From positions 434,001-498,000 of the forward strand of contig NZ_BMND01000002.1 in NCBI RefSeq assembly GCF_014646275.1: 64,000 bases of DNA. Reading direction: 5' to 3'. Position numbers and translations under genes: made by a program. Under the pieces are notes generated by a model. It did no database searches. It saw only the letters and a program-made list of their open reading frames with translations, and was not told the DNA's origin. Position 1 is the first letter of the stretch, and each line of letters begins with the position of its first letter. The DNA is from Streptomyces kronopolitis (GTDB lineage: Bacteria; Actinomycetota; Actinomycetes; Streptomycetales; Streptomycetaceae). Of the stretch, positions 24,492 to 32,615 are shown piece after piece.

Positions 24492-24919
24492 GTCGGCCGA
24501 CCCGTCCACCGCCCCGCGCGAGGACCGCGTCGCCGCACGTCAACGGATCGTCAGGATCCGGACGAGAGGGCTGCCGCCGATCCCGGCGCAAGAGTCCAAT
24601 GGCCCCAAAGGGGGCCTTTGTTGAATCCCCTTCAGATGAGGAACTGTTCAGATCGCGGTTGGACGATGGCCGTTGTCGTGATGCTAAGATCATCGCACTT
24701 GCCAACGGGCTAGTCACCTGCTAAGGCAAGAAAGTAATTCCGCGCATTGGCCTTTGAAAACTGCCACCCCGGGAGCACTATGCCATTAGCCGGCCCTTTG
24801 ATGGCTTTCTGGCAGGCGACTGCGCGCGGCCGTTCACGTATGTCCGGAACCGCGAATGAGCAGATACGTCGCAGCCAGGCGAACGACACCTGGTGGCTCC
24901 GTCGTCCGAAGAGAGTCTT
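24492..24919 (+). other. Long leader region of the conservon
   Basis: 428 bases before cvnA, less GC-rich than its surroundings. 24601-24617 is a short hairpin, GGCCCC-AAAG-GGGGCC followed by TTTGTTG, terminating the upstream gene. A weak promoter TTGGAC (24659-24664) with a -10-like GCTAAG at 24683-24688 fits an 18-base spacing. Further down, CTTGCC (24698-24703) and GGCAAG (24725-24730) can pair across a 21-base loop. The transcript would have a leader of more than 200 bases, which may carry regulation. Confidence 0.4.
24601..24617 (+). terminator. Short hairpin terminator before the conservon
   Basis: GGCCCC at 24601-24606 pairs with GGGGCC (24611-24616) across a four-base loop, followed by TTTGTTG. 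A U-rich tail is unusual here and supports termination. Confidence 0.5.
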
Positions 24920-26146
24920 ATGACGCAATACTTCCAGGATCCAGCGCTCTGGGGATTGATCGCTGGCACACCTGTAGCCGCAACCGCGATTATTCGCGGT
25001 CGAAAGAAAATATCGGAGCTTCGAGCAGAGAAGGCTGATCTCAAGCAGCACTACGCCAATCTGGAAGACCGCTACACCGAGGCGGTGGAGGAGGCCAAAG
25101 ACCGCGCGGAAGAGGCCACCAAGACCACTCTGAAGTCCGCCATGCGCACCCTCCAGGGGCTGGCGAGCGAGCAGCAGCTGGCGATTTCCAAGCTGCAGGA
25201 AACCTATGGCGAGCACAAGATCCTTCAGGATCTGCTCGACATCGACCACATGAACTCGCAGTTCGCGCGGCGGGCCCAGTCCATCGCCGTCCTCTGCGAC
25301 GGCTGGCTCGGCCGGCGGCGGCACAATGCCTCGCTCTACGATGTGGTCCGCAGTGCGAAGGGGCGAATCCGTCACTTCACGCGCGTCGAAATCCGGTCGC
25401 AGAGCAACTTCGCCATCGTGAGCCGTGCGGTGGAACCGGTCGCGCTGGTTCTTGCCGAACTGCTGGACAACGCCACCAGTTACTCGGCGCCGGAAACGAT
25501 GATCGAGATCAATATCCGTCCGGTACCCAAGGGCGTATGCATCGTCGTCGATGACGCCGGTGTCGGTATGAACGAGGAGGAGAAGGCGCGCGCCGCCCGG
25601 CTGTTGTCGAGCGAGAATTCCGCCAGCGTCTCCAGCCTCGGAAATCCGCCGCAGTTCGGTTTCACGGTCATGGGTGTGCTCGCCGCCCGCTACGGATTCA
25701 GCGTATCGGTGGATTCCACCTCTCCCTACGGTGGCGTGCGCGCGGTCGTCCTGCTCCCCGACGATCTACTGACGTCCCTGCACGAGCCCGAGGAGAGCCC
25801 TGCCGTGGCCGCGTCCGCTCCGTTGCCGCCCGAGAACCCTCCTGGTCACCCGGCTTCCGGCGGTGCCGTTCCGGCCCAGCGGCGCCCCTCCTACCAGGCT
25901 CCGGGACCGGTGCCGACCGCGCAGCCGCCGGCTCCCTCGGCGCCGGTCGGTGAGACGACCGCCGGCGGGCTGCCCAAGCGCCGCCGCCGTGGTGCGATTT
26001 CCATCGTGCCGACCCAGAACGAGACCACGGAAACCCCGGCCCGCGACAGTGCACGGGCCGCGTCCGTCATGGGCGCATTCCAGCGCGGCACGCAGTCCGG
26101 CCGGCGTTCCACTAATGCAAGCGATGAAGGGCATGAGGTTCAGTGA
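24920..26146 (+). CDS. cvnA: Conservon histidine-kinase-like ATPase CvnA
   Basis: 408 residues. The first 25 residues form a possible membrane-proximal hydrophobic segment, followed by a long coiled coil (about 25-110: KKISELRAEKADLKQHYANL...). A GHKL ATPase domain follows: N-box ELLDNATSYSAP (180-191), VDDAGVGM near 210 and GFTVMGVLAARYGF. The last 130 residues are Pro/Ala-rich with a basic KRRRRG motif, likely disordered. CvnA proteins resemble histidine kinases and assemble with CvnB-D at the membrane as a G-protein-like complex. It overlaps cvnB by four bases (GTGA). Confidence 0.92.
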   Translation: MTQYFQDPALWGLIAGTPVAATAIIRGRKKISELRAEKADLKQHYANLEDRYTEAVEEAKDRAEEATKTTLKSAMRTLQGLASEQQLAISKLQETYGEHKILQDLLDIDHMNSQFARRAQSIAVLCDGWLGRRRHNASLYDVVRSAKGRIRHFTRVEIRSQSNFAIVSRAVEPVALVLAELLDNATSYSAPETMIEINIRPVPKGVCIVVDDAGVGMNEEEKARAARLLSSENSASVSSLGNPPQFGFTVMGVLAARYGFSVSVDSTSPYGGVRAVVLLPDDLLTSLHEPEESPAVAASAPLPPENPPGHPASGGAVPAQRRPSYQAPGPVPTAQPPAPSAPVGETTAGGLPKRRRRGAISIVPTQNETTETPARDSARAASVMGAFQRGTQSGRRSTNASDEGHEVQ

Positions 26147-26556
26147 ACTACGATCTGTCATGGATGCTTGACAGTGCTCTGGAACTGCCCGAAGCGCAGC
26201 ATGCCATTCTCGTTTCCGCCGACGGTCTGCTCATGGCCCGCTCGAAGGACGTCGGCCGGGACCACGCCGATACCGTCGCCGCGGCAATGAGCGGAATGCA
26301 GTCGCTGAGCCGTACGGTGGCCGACTTCTGCCATGGCGGTGCGTCCGCCAACCGCCCGCAGTGGCGGCAGACGCTGGTGGAATTCGACCATGGCTGGGTC
26401 TTTCTCATCTCGGCCGGTGAAGGCGCGTATCTCGCCGTTTCGGCATCGCCCGATGTCGACATGGCGGAGATCACCTTCCGTATGCAGCAGCTGGTCGGGC
26501 AGCTCGGTAAGGCATTGACCAGCCCGCCTCGTGAGAGGGCAGATATTCAGTCATGA
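26143..26556 (+). CDS. cvnB: Conservon roadblock/LC7 protein CvnB
   Basis: 137 residues. Starts LSWMLDSALELPEAQHAILVSADGLLMARS, typical of the roadblock/LC7 fold found in GTPase-activating MglB-like proteins. GTG 26143 overlaps the cvnA stop (GTGA) and the stop overlaps cvnC (ATGA), so all are coupled. It probably modulates nucleotide exchange or hydrolysis of CvnD. Cytoplasmic. Confidence 0.93.
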   Translation: MNYDLSWMLDSALELPEAQHAILVSADGLLMARSKDVGRDHADTVAAAMSGMQSLSRTVADFCHGGASANRPQWRQTLVEFDHGWVFLISAGEGAYLAVSASPDVDMAEITFRMQQLVGQLGKALTSPPRERADIQS

Positions 26557-26933
26557 CACATGACGACGAGCCGGAGCTGGAACACGAAGCAGCGGATTTA
26601 GTGCGGCCGTACGTCATCACCAACGGTCGCGATCTTCTTGACGGCGATGAGTTCTCGCTGATCACCCTGGTCACCGTGCATGCGGAGCCCCCTCGGACGA
26701 AACCGCTCGATCCGGAGAAGCTCCGCCTGCTGGAGCTGTGTTCGGGAGGCTTTCTCTCGATCGCCGAGATCGCCGGGCACACCCGGCTCCCGGTGGGCGT
26801 CGTCAAGATTCTGGTGTCCGACCTCGCGCGGGAGGGGTATCTCTACTCCCGCGCGCCCATACCTAGCGCTCAGCTTGTCGACCGGAAAATCCTTGAGGAG
26901 GTGCTGAATGGACTCCAGGCCCGCTTTGGATGA
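26553..26933 (+). CDS. cvnC: Conservon DUF742 protein CvnC, with a TTA codon
   Basis: 126 residues of the DUF742 family: VRPYVITNGRD, then LLELCSGGFLSIAEIAGHTRLPVGVVKILVSDLAREGYL, a winged-helix-like core. It is an obligatory partner in conservons. Codon 16 is TTA (26598-26600), one of only three TTA codons I found in likely genes of the window; in Streptomyces, TTA is read by the developmentally regulated bldA tRNA. Its stop lies inside cvnD (26-base overlap), so bldA dependence would reach the GTPase. Confidence 0.93.
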   Translation: MTHDDEPELEHEAADLVRPYVITNGRDLLDGDEFSLITLVTVHAEPPRTKPLDPEKLRLLELCSGGFLSIAEIAGHTRLPVGVVKILVSDLAREGYLYSRAPIPSAQLVDRKILEEVLNGLQARFG

Positions 26934-27498
26934 CGGCGTGTACCTGCGTGATTCAGTGCAGACCGCGGCGAAGATCCTCGTGGTAGGTCATTTCGCCGTG
27001 GGGAAGACGACATTCATCGGCACCATGTCCGAGATTCCTCCGCTGCGGACCGAAGAGGTAATGACCCAGGCGGGCGCGGGAATTGACGATCCGAAGGGCG
27101 CGCCGGACAAGACCACGACCACGGTCGCCATGGATTTCGGCCGACTCACCCTCAGTGAGCAGCTGGTCCTCTATCTGTTCGGAACGCCCGGGCAGCAGCG
27201 GTTCGTTCAGGTGTGGGAAGACATGACGCGGGGGGCGCTCGGTGCGCTGGTCCTGGTCGACCCGCAGCGTCTTGACGAGTCGTTCCCTGTCATGGACCTG
27301 GTGGAACACTACGGAATCCCGTACGCCATCGCCGTGAACCGGTTCGACGGGACCCCCTCCCATTCGCTCGACGAGATCCGGGAGGCGCTGGACCTTCTCC
27401 CGGAGACGCCCGTCGTCCACTGTGACGCACGGGACCAGCGTTCCTCGGCAGATTCCCTGATCGCACTCGTCCGATATCTACAGTCCCGCGTCAACTAG
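26908..27498 (+). CDS. cvnD: Conservon small GTPase CvnD
   Basis: 196 residues. P-loop GHFAVGKTTFIG (residues 27-38), a switch region with DKTTTTVAMDFG, FGTPGQQRF (G3-like), and AVNRFDG (NKxD-like) identify the ATP/GTP-binding CvnD family, a Ras/MglA-type switch. GAGGTG just upstream (26898-26903) serves as ribosome-binding site inside cvnC. It probably signals to the P450s encoded next or to a membrane partner. Confidence 0.93.
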   Translation: MDSRPALDDGVYLRDSVQTAAKILVVGHFAVGKTTFIGTMSEIPPLRTEEVMTQAGAGIDDPKGAPDKTTTTVAMDFGRLTLSEQLVLYLFGTPGQQRFVQVWEDMTRGALGALVLVDPQRLDESFPVMDLVEHYGIPYAIAVNRFDGTPSHSLDEIREALDLLPETPVVHCDARDQRSSADSLIALVRYLQSRVN

Positions 27499-27508
27499 GA
27501 GCTCAGCC

Positions 27509-28870
27509 ATGCAATCTCACTCGGAATTCCAGTCTCCGCCGCCAGGCTGCCCCGCGCACGCCGGCGGCGAAAGGGTGCCCCTGCACGGGCCGGAATTCGC
27601 CGCCGCACCGGACGCTTTCTACGACACGATGCGGCAGTACGGCCCCAGCGCCCCCGTCGAGCTGGCTCCTGGTGTGGAGGCCGAACTCGTCACGGACTAC
27701 GCCACCGCGCTGCACGTCCTGCAGAACCCGGACACCTTCGCGCGGGATTCCCGCCGTTGGCGCGCGCTGAACGAGGGGCGTGTCCCGCAGGACAGCCCCG
27801 TGCTGCCGATGATGATGTACCGGCCGAATTGCATGTTCTCCGACGGCGCCGAGCACCTTCGGCTGCGCCAGGCGGTGACGGAGAGCCTCGCGCGCCTGGA
27901 CATGCACCGGGTGAGCCGGCATGTCGACCGCGTCGCGGCGTACCTCATCGACCAGTTCGGCCTGCGGGGCAAGGCCGACCTGATAAGTGACTACGCGCAG
28001 CTGCTGCCGCTGCTGGTCTTCAACGACCTCTTCGGCTGCCCGGCCGAGATCGGCGACCGGCTGATCAGCGCCATCTCCAACCTCTTCGACGGCGTGGATG
28101 TGGAGCGGGCCAACGAGGTCATGGCCGGTGCCCTGTTCGAGCTGGTCACGCTGAAGCGCAGCACGCCGGGCGAGGACGTCACCTCCTGGCTGATGCAGCA
28201 CCAGTCCCGCCTGACCGACGAGGAGATGGTCCACCAGCTGGCCCTGCTCATCGGCGCGGGCACCGAGCCGGTGCAGAACATCATCGCCAACGCGCTGCGG
28301 CAGCTGCTGTCCGAGGAGGAGTTCGCCGGCGGCCCGCAGGGCGGCGGTGACGTCCTGGTCGAGGACGCGATCAACGAGGTGCTGTGGAACAGCCCGCCGA
28401 TCGCCAACTACGCCACGCACTACCCGGTGCACGAGGTGGAACTCTCCGGGACCAAGCTGGCGGCCGGGACGCCGGTGCTGATCAGCTTCGCGGCGGCCAA
28501 CGCCGACCCGAGCCTGTCCGCGAGCCGGCAGACGTTCAGCAAGCGGGCCCATCTGGCCTGGGGCGCCGGCCCGCACGCCTGCCCGGCGAAGGACCCCGCG
28601 CTGCTGATCTCCATACGGGCGATCGAGAAGTTGCTGAACACGTTGCCCGACATCGAACTGGGCGTGCCCGCACAGACGTTGACCTGGCGGCCCGGCCCGT
28701 TCCACCGCGCGCTCAACGCGCTGCCCGCCCGTTTCACCCCGGTACGCAGCGAGCGGCGGCGCCCGCTGCCCGCCGCGGCCGAGGGGGGAGCCGCCCGGGC
28801 CCAGGAGCAGCAGGGCAAGCCCCAGAAGGGCAGCTGGTGGAGTGGATTCCTCAGCTGGTGGCGGGTGTGA
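27509..28870 (+). CDS. Conservon P450-like protein lacking ExxR (CYP157-like)
   Basis: 453 residues. The heme cysteine Cys358 sits in AWGAGPHACPAKD; the residue after the usual Cys-x-Gly is altered (CPA). In place of the K-helix ExxR, positions 290-293 read E-V-L-W, and the I-helix reads LLIGAGTEPVQN without the oxygen-activating Thr. These are hallmarks of the CYP157 group, in which ExxR is known to be missing. It may bind heme but be catalytically unusual, perhaps a partner of the next P450. It starts 10 bases after the cvnD stop (TAGGAGCTCAGCC then ATG). The C-terminal tail is Ala/Gln/Lys-rich, ending in GSWWSGFLSWWRV. Confidence 0.88.
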   Translation: MQSHSEFQSPPPGCPAHAGGERVPLHGPEFAAAPDAFYDTMRQYGPSAPVELAPGVEAELVTDYATALHVLQNPDTFARDSRRWRALNEGRVPQDSPVLPMMMYRPNCMFSDGAEHLRLRQAVTESLARLDMHRVSRHVDRVAAYLIDQFGLRGKADLISDYAQLLPLLVFNDLFGCPAEIGDRLISAISNLFDGVDVERANEVMAGALFELVTLKRSTPGEDVTSWLMQHQSRLTDEEMVHQLALLIGAGTEPVQNIIANALRQLLSEEEFAGGPQGGGDVLVEDAINEVLWNSPPIANYATHYPVHEVELSGTKLAAGTPVLISFAAANADPSLSASRQTFSKRAHLAWGAGPHACPAKDPALLISIRAIEKLLNTLPDIELGVPAQTLTWRPGPFHRALNALPARFTPVRSERRRPLPAAAEGGAARAQEQQGKPQKGSWWSGFLSWWRV

Positions 28871-28884
28871 GCTTTACTACAGCT

Positions 28885-28912
28885 TGAATGTTCGTTTGTC
28901 GCATGAACGTTC
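28885..28912. repeat. Repeated GAAYGTTC motif between the two P450 genes
   Basis: GAATGTTC (28885-28892) and GAACGTTC (28905-28912), 20 bases apart start to start, in an AT-richer 54-base gap. The second is a perfect 8-base palindrome. It could be a protein-binding site for an internal promoter. Confidence 0.35.
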
Positions 28913-28924
28913 GGCGGCAGGGGT

Positions 28925-30226
28925 ATGCAGGGTTGGCGATCCGTGAGTGATCTTCTGAAAGAAGGTGCCGCTTTGCCTCCCGCTCTGGCCACTGCCGCCG
29001 TCGACCGGCGCAGTGTGGTTTCGCTTTTTTCCCGTCTGCGCACGGTCGACGGCCAGTCGAATCCGCTGCCGCTGTACGCGAAACTCAGGACCATGGGAGA
29101 GGTCGTTCCGGCGCCCTGGGGCGGATATCTGGCCACGTCATACGGGCTGTGCCACCAGCTTTTGCGAAGCAGAAACTGGCGGGTCCCGGACAGTGCCTGG
29201 CGGGCCCGTCAGGGGGACGCGGCCCGCTGGAGCGCGGATGCCTCCCGGCAGATGGGCGGCACCCTGCCGATGCTCAACCCGCCGCACCACACCCGGGTGC
29301 GGCGGTCGTTGGGCAACGTTTTCGACCGCAACTGCGTGGCCGGAATGCGACCGTCGATCCAGCGGACGACGCGGCGGCTGCTCGACCGGTTCGAGGAACA
29401 ACTCGCGACCGGCCCGGCGGATTTCTGCGCCCTGGTCAGCGAGGAACTTCCGGTGATCACCATCGGGGAATGGCTGCGGATTCCGCCGTCCGACTATGCC
29501 CTTCTGCGTGCGCTCACCCATGATCAGGTGTACACCCAGGAATTGTTTCCGACGCCGAGCCAGCTCATGCTCTCGGACGGATCAAGCCATCAATTGCGCC
29601 AGTATTTCACCGCGTTGGTGAGCGAACGGCGAAGAAATCCGGGCGATGACCCGGTCTCCTCCTGGCTCCGCGTCTGGGACGCGCAGGAGCCCGACCGCGA
29701 AGCCGTCGACGAGGCCGTCTTCTCCCTCGCGCTCTTCATGGTGCTGGCCGCGCTGGAGACCACCTCACACGTCCTGTCCAGCATGATCCGGCTGCTCCTG
29801 GAGCACCCCCGGCAGCTGAACTGGCTGCGGGTGCACCCCGAGCAGATACCGGACGCGATCGACGAGGTGCTGCGCTACGACGCCCCGATCCACATGATCA
29901 GCCGGATCGCCCCCGAGGACACCGAGCTGGCCGGCGTGACCGTCCGCAAGAACGAGATGGTGCAGCTCATGGTCGGCGCCGCCCATCACGACCCGGACCA
30001 CTTCGCCGCCCCCGAGGAGTTCGACGTCAGCCGGCGCGCCTCCCACCTGAGCTTCGGCGGGGGAATCCACTACTGCCTCGGCAACGCGCTGGCGCGCATG
30101 GAGGCGGACTGCCTGCTCACCGCGATGCTCGACCGGCTGCCCGGGCTGCGGATCGGCGCACCGCCCGTCTGGGAGTCACGGGTGGCCTTCCGCCGCCTGG
30201 TCACTCTTCCCGTCGTCCGCGTCTGA
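28925..30226 (+). CDS. Conservon-associated cytochrome P450 (canonical motifs)
   Basis: 433 residues. Intact ExxR (Glu314-Val-Leu-Arg317), heme loop FGGGIHYCLGNALARME with Cys384, and I-helix LAALETTSHV with the acid-alcohol pair. It therefore looks catalytically competent, unlike its neighbour, and resembles CYP154-like P450s that accompany conservons. No redox partner gene lies nearby, so it would use generic ferredoxins. The ATG at 28925 is taken; GTG 28943 (VSDLLKEG) is an alternative. Likely hydroxylates a small molecule. Confidence 0.9.
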   Translation: MQGWRSVSDLLKEGAALPPALATAAVDRRSVVSLFSRLRTVDGQSNPLPLYAKLRTMGEVVPAPWGGYLATSYGLCHQLLRSRNWRVPDSAWRARQGDAARWSADASRQMGGTLPMLNPPHHTRVRRSLGNVFDRNCVAGMRPSIQRTTRRLLDRFEEQLATGPADFCALVSEELPVITIGEWLRIPPSDYALLRALTHDQVYTQELFPTPSQLMLSDGSSHQLRQYFTALVSERRRNPGDDPVSSWLRVWDAQEPDREAVDEAVFSLALFMVLAALETTSHVLSSMIRLLLEHPRQLNWLRVHPEQIPDAIDEVLRYDAPIHMISRIAPEDTELAGVTVRKNEMVQLMVGAAHHDPDHFAAPEEFDVSRRASHLSFGGGIHYCLGNALARMEADCLLTAMLDRLPGLRIGAPPVWESRVAFRRLVTLPVVRV

Positions 30227-30280
30227 CCGCCCCGGCGCACAGGCCTCCCGCACAGCGGCACAACGAAACAAGGAACGCCC

Positions 30281-31039
30281 ATGATGCACGACTTCAAGTC
30301 CCTCCTCGTGAGACGGGAAGGCGCCGTTCTCACCGTCCAGTTGAACCGTCCCGAGACGGGCAACGCCATCTCGGGGGAGATCCTCGACGAGCTGCTCGCC
30401 GTACTGGGGGCCCTGGACGACGAGTCCGGTATCCGGGTCCTGGTCCTCTCCGGCGCGGGCGCGGACTTCTGCCTGGGCGGTGACCGCTCGGAGTTCCCGG
30501 CTCTGCTCGCCGAGGAGCCCGGCGGGGTGGGGCTGCGCGCGCTCGGCAACAAGGCGCGGCGGGTGTGCGAGGCCCTCGCGAGCACGGACGTGGTGACCAT
30601 CGCGCGGCTGCACGGCGGGGTGGTCGGCGCCGGTGTGGGGCTCGCGGTCTTCTGCGATCTGCGGGCCGGCGCGGACACCTGCCGCTTCCGGCTGCCGGAG
30701 CTGGGCCTGGGGGTGCCGCCCGCCTGGGGCGGGATCATGCCGCGGCTGCTGCACGAGGCGGGCGCCTCGCGGATCCGTGAGCTGATACTGACCGCCGACA
30801 ACTTCGACGCCGCCACCGCGCAGGAGCTGTCCATCCTGCACAAGGCCGTCCCCGAGGAGCAGCTCGACAGCACCGTCGCACGCTGGATCAAGCCGCTGGT
30901 GCGCCGTTCCCCCTCGGCCCTGCGGACCGCCAAGCTGATGCTGAACGCCTACGCCAACGCCAACCGCCTGGCGGACGCCACCCTGTTCGACGCCGAGCTG
31001 CTGTCCTCCGCGCTGACCGTCGCCACCGCCGGACGCTGA
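30281..31039 (+). CDS. Enoyl-CoA hydratase/isomerase-family protein
   Basis: 252 residues. NRPETGNAISGEILDELL and GAGADFCLGGDRSEF (oxyanion and acyl-CoA loop) and HGGVVGAGVGLAVFCDLRAG (second oxyanion strand) are crotonase-fold signatures. The two glutamates of classical hydratases are not both clear, so isomerase or hydrolase activity is possible. AAGGAACG lies a few bases before ATG 30281. It is the last gene in the conservon direction, 54 bases after the second P450, so a combined P450/CoA-acyl modification pathway is inferred. Confidence 0.88.
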   Translation: MMHDFKSLLVRREGAVLTVQLNRPETGNAISGEILDELLAVLGALDDESGIRVLVLSGAGADFCLGGDRSEFPALLAEEPGGVGLRALGNKARRVCEALASTDVVTIARLHGGVVGAGVGLAVFCDLRAGADTCRFRLPELGLGVPPAWGGIMPRLLHEAGASRIRELILTADNFDAATAQELSILHKAVPEEQLDSTVARWIKPLVRRSPSALRTAKLMLNAYANANRLADATLFDAELLSSALTVATAGR

Positions 31040-31138
31040 GGCTAACCGCAGGACGGCCGAGCGGGAGCGCCGAGCCGATCCGCGGCGGCCGGGCGCGGGC
31101 GCGTCCCCGGTCCGTGCCGCCGCGGCCGCCCGGCCCGC

Positions 31139-31678
31139 TCACTCCCCGTCGGCCGTGACCGTCTCCCGGTGCTGCGCCGCCAGCTCCCCGTACATCGTGG
31201 CGTTGACGGTGAGGAGTTCGCGCTCCTCGGCGGTCAGCTCGCGCTTGACCTTCGCCGGCACCCCGGCGACCAGGGAGCCGGGCGGGACCCGCATGCCCTG
31301 GGGGACCAGCGCCTGCGCGGCGACCAGCGAACCCGCCCCGATGTGGGCCCCGTTGAGCACCGTGGCGCCCATGCCGATCAGCACGTCGTCCTCGACGGTG
31401 CAGCCGTGCAGCACCGCGTTGTGGCCGACCGAGACCCGCTCCCCGACGGTCACCGGGAAGCCGGGGTCGACATGGACCGTGCAGTTGTCCTGGATGTTGC
31501 TGTCGGCGCCGAGCACGATCGGGCCGCAGTCGGCCCGCAGCACCGCGTGGTACCAGACGCTGGAGCCGGCCGCCATGGAGACCTCGCCGAGCACGACGGA
31601 CGTCGCGGCGGTGAACGCCGAGGGATCGATGGCCGGCTCCTTGCCGTTCACCGCTGAGATCAAGGCCCGTGCCGTCAT
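31139..31678 (-). CDS. Gamma-carbonic-anhydrase-like hexapeptide protein
   Basis: 179 residues of left-handed beta-helix repeats (VWYHAVLRADCGPIVLGADSNIQDNCTVHVDPG, then VSVGHNAVLHGCTVEDDVLIGMG). The histidines in CTVHVDPG, GHNAVLHG match the zinc ligands of gamma-CA/PaaY-like proteins. ATG 31678 has AAAGGAG upstream. Convergent with the ECH gene; the 99-base gap is GC-rich with an imperfect GGCCGGGC/GCCCGGCC hairpin. Confidence 0.9.
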   Translation of the reverse strand: MTARALISAVNGKEPAIDPSAFTAATSVVLGEVSMAAGSSVWYHAVLRADCGPIVLGADSNIQDNCTVHVDPGFPVTVGERVSVGHNAVLHGCTVEDDVLIGMGATVLNGAHIGAGSLVAAQALVPQGMRVPPGSLVAGVPAKVKRELTAEERELLTVNATMYGELAAQHRETVTADGE

Positions 31679-31828
31679 TCTTCGCTCTCCTTTGCCGTGC
31701 TGCGCCGCGACTCCAGCACCGTAGACGACCTCCGCGGCGCCCGGCGGGGACGGCCGCGGGTGGGGCGAAGATCACAGCACGCCGCACGGTCGCTACGGCG
31801 GCGGGCCGATTACCGTGTGCGGGTGCCG

Positions 31829-32587
31829 ATGAACAAGAACGTGTTCTCATCCGTCGCGGCCTGGCGGCGCCGGGCCGTGTCGCGTGCCGTGCACCGCGGC
31901 GCGCGCTGGGTGAGGGAGTCCGCGGCCGTGACGGCACAGCGCCCCGGCCCGTACCGCTTCCGCCGGATCGGCACCGGCACCCGGCTCGCCTTCCCGCAGG
32001 GCACGGTCTTCGGCGACCCGTGGATCGAGCTGGGCGACCACTGCATCATCGCCCAGGACGTGACGCTCACGGCGGGCATGATGCCGGACCTCGATCTCGG
32101 CCCGGACCCGATCCTCACGCTGGGCAACGGCGTGGTGCTCGGGCGGGGCAGCCATGTGATCGCCGATGTCCGGCTGACGATCGGCGACGACTGCTTCTTC
32201 GGCCCCGGGGTGTACGTCACCACCACCAACCACAGCTACGACGACCCCGAGGTGCCGATCGGCAAGCAGTGGCCGCGCAGCGACCCGGTCGCCATCGGCT
32301 CCGGCAGCTGGATCGGCACCGGCGCGGTGATCCTGCCCGGCGCGCGGCTGGGCCGGAACGTGGTCGTCGCGGCCGGCGCCGTGGTGCGCGGCGAGGTCCC
32401 CGACCACGCGGTGGTCGCCGGCGCGCCCGCCAAGGTCGTCCGCCGCTGGGACCCCCGGGAGGGCTGGCAGCCGCCGCTGCGCACGCCGGCGCCGGTGCCG
32501 ATCCCCGAGGGCGTCACCCCCGAGCAGCTGCGCGCGGTGCAGGAATGGCACGCCGCGGAGGCCGGGGAGGCGTACGAGGCGTCCTGA
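31829..32587 (+). CDS. Hexapeptide-repeat O-acetyltransferase
   Basis: 252 residues. Central left-handed beta-helix with VYVTTTNHSYDDPEVPIGKQWP (catalytic histidine and loop of the maa/nodL type) and WIGTGAVILPGARLGRNVVVAAGAVVRGEVPDHAVVAGAPAKVV. It probably transfers acetyl from acetyl-CoA to a sugar or lipid hydroxyl. ATG 31829 gives MNKNVFSS; in-frame GTG codons at 31817 and 31823 are also possible. The basic N-terminal 40 residues suggest membrane-surface association. Confidence 0.85.
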   Translation: MNKNVFSSVAAWRRRAVSRAVHRGARWVRESAAVTAQRPGPYRFRRIGTGTRLAFPQGTVFGDPWIELGDHCIIAQDVTLTAGMMPDLDLGPDPILTLGNGVVLGRGSHVIADVRLTIGDDCFFGPGVYVTTTNHSYDDPEVPIGKQWPRSDPVAIGSGSWIGTGAVILPGARLGRNVVVAAGAVVRGEVPDHAVVAGAPAKVVRRWDPREGWQPPLRTPAPVPIPEGVTPEQLRAVQEWHAAEAGEAYEAS

Positions 32588-32615
32588 CCAGCCGTCAGGC
32601 GCGCCTGCCCCGGAG

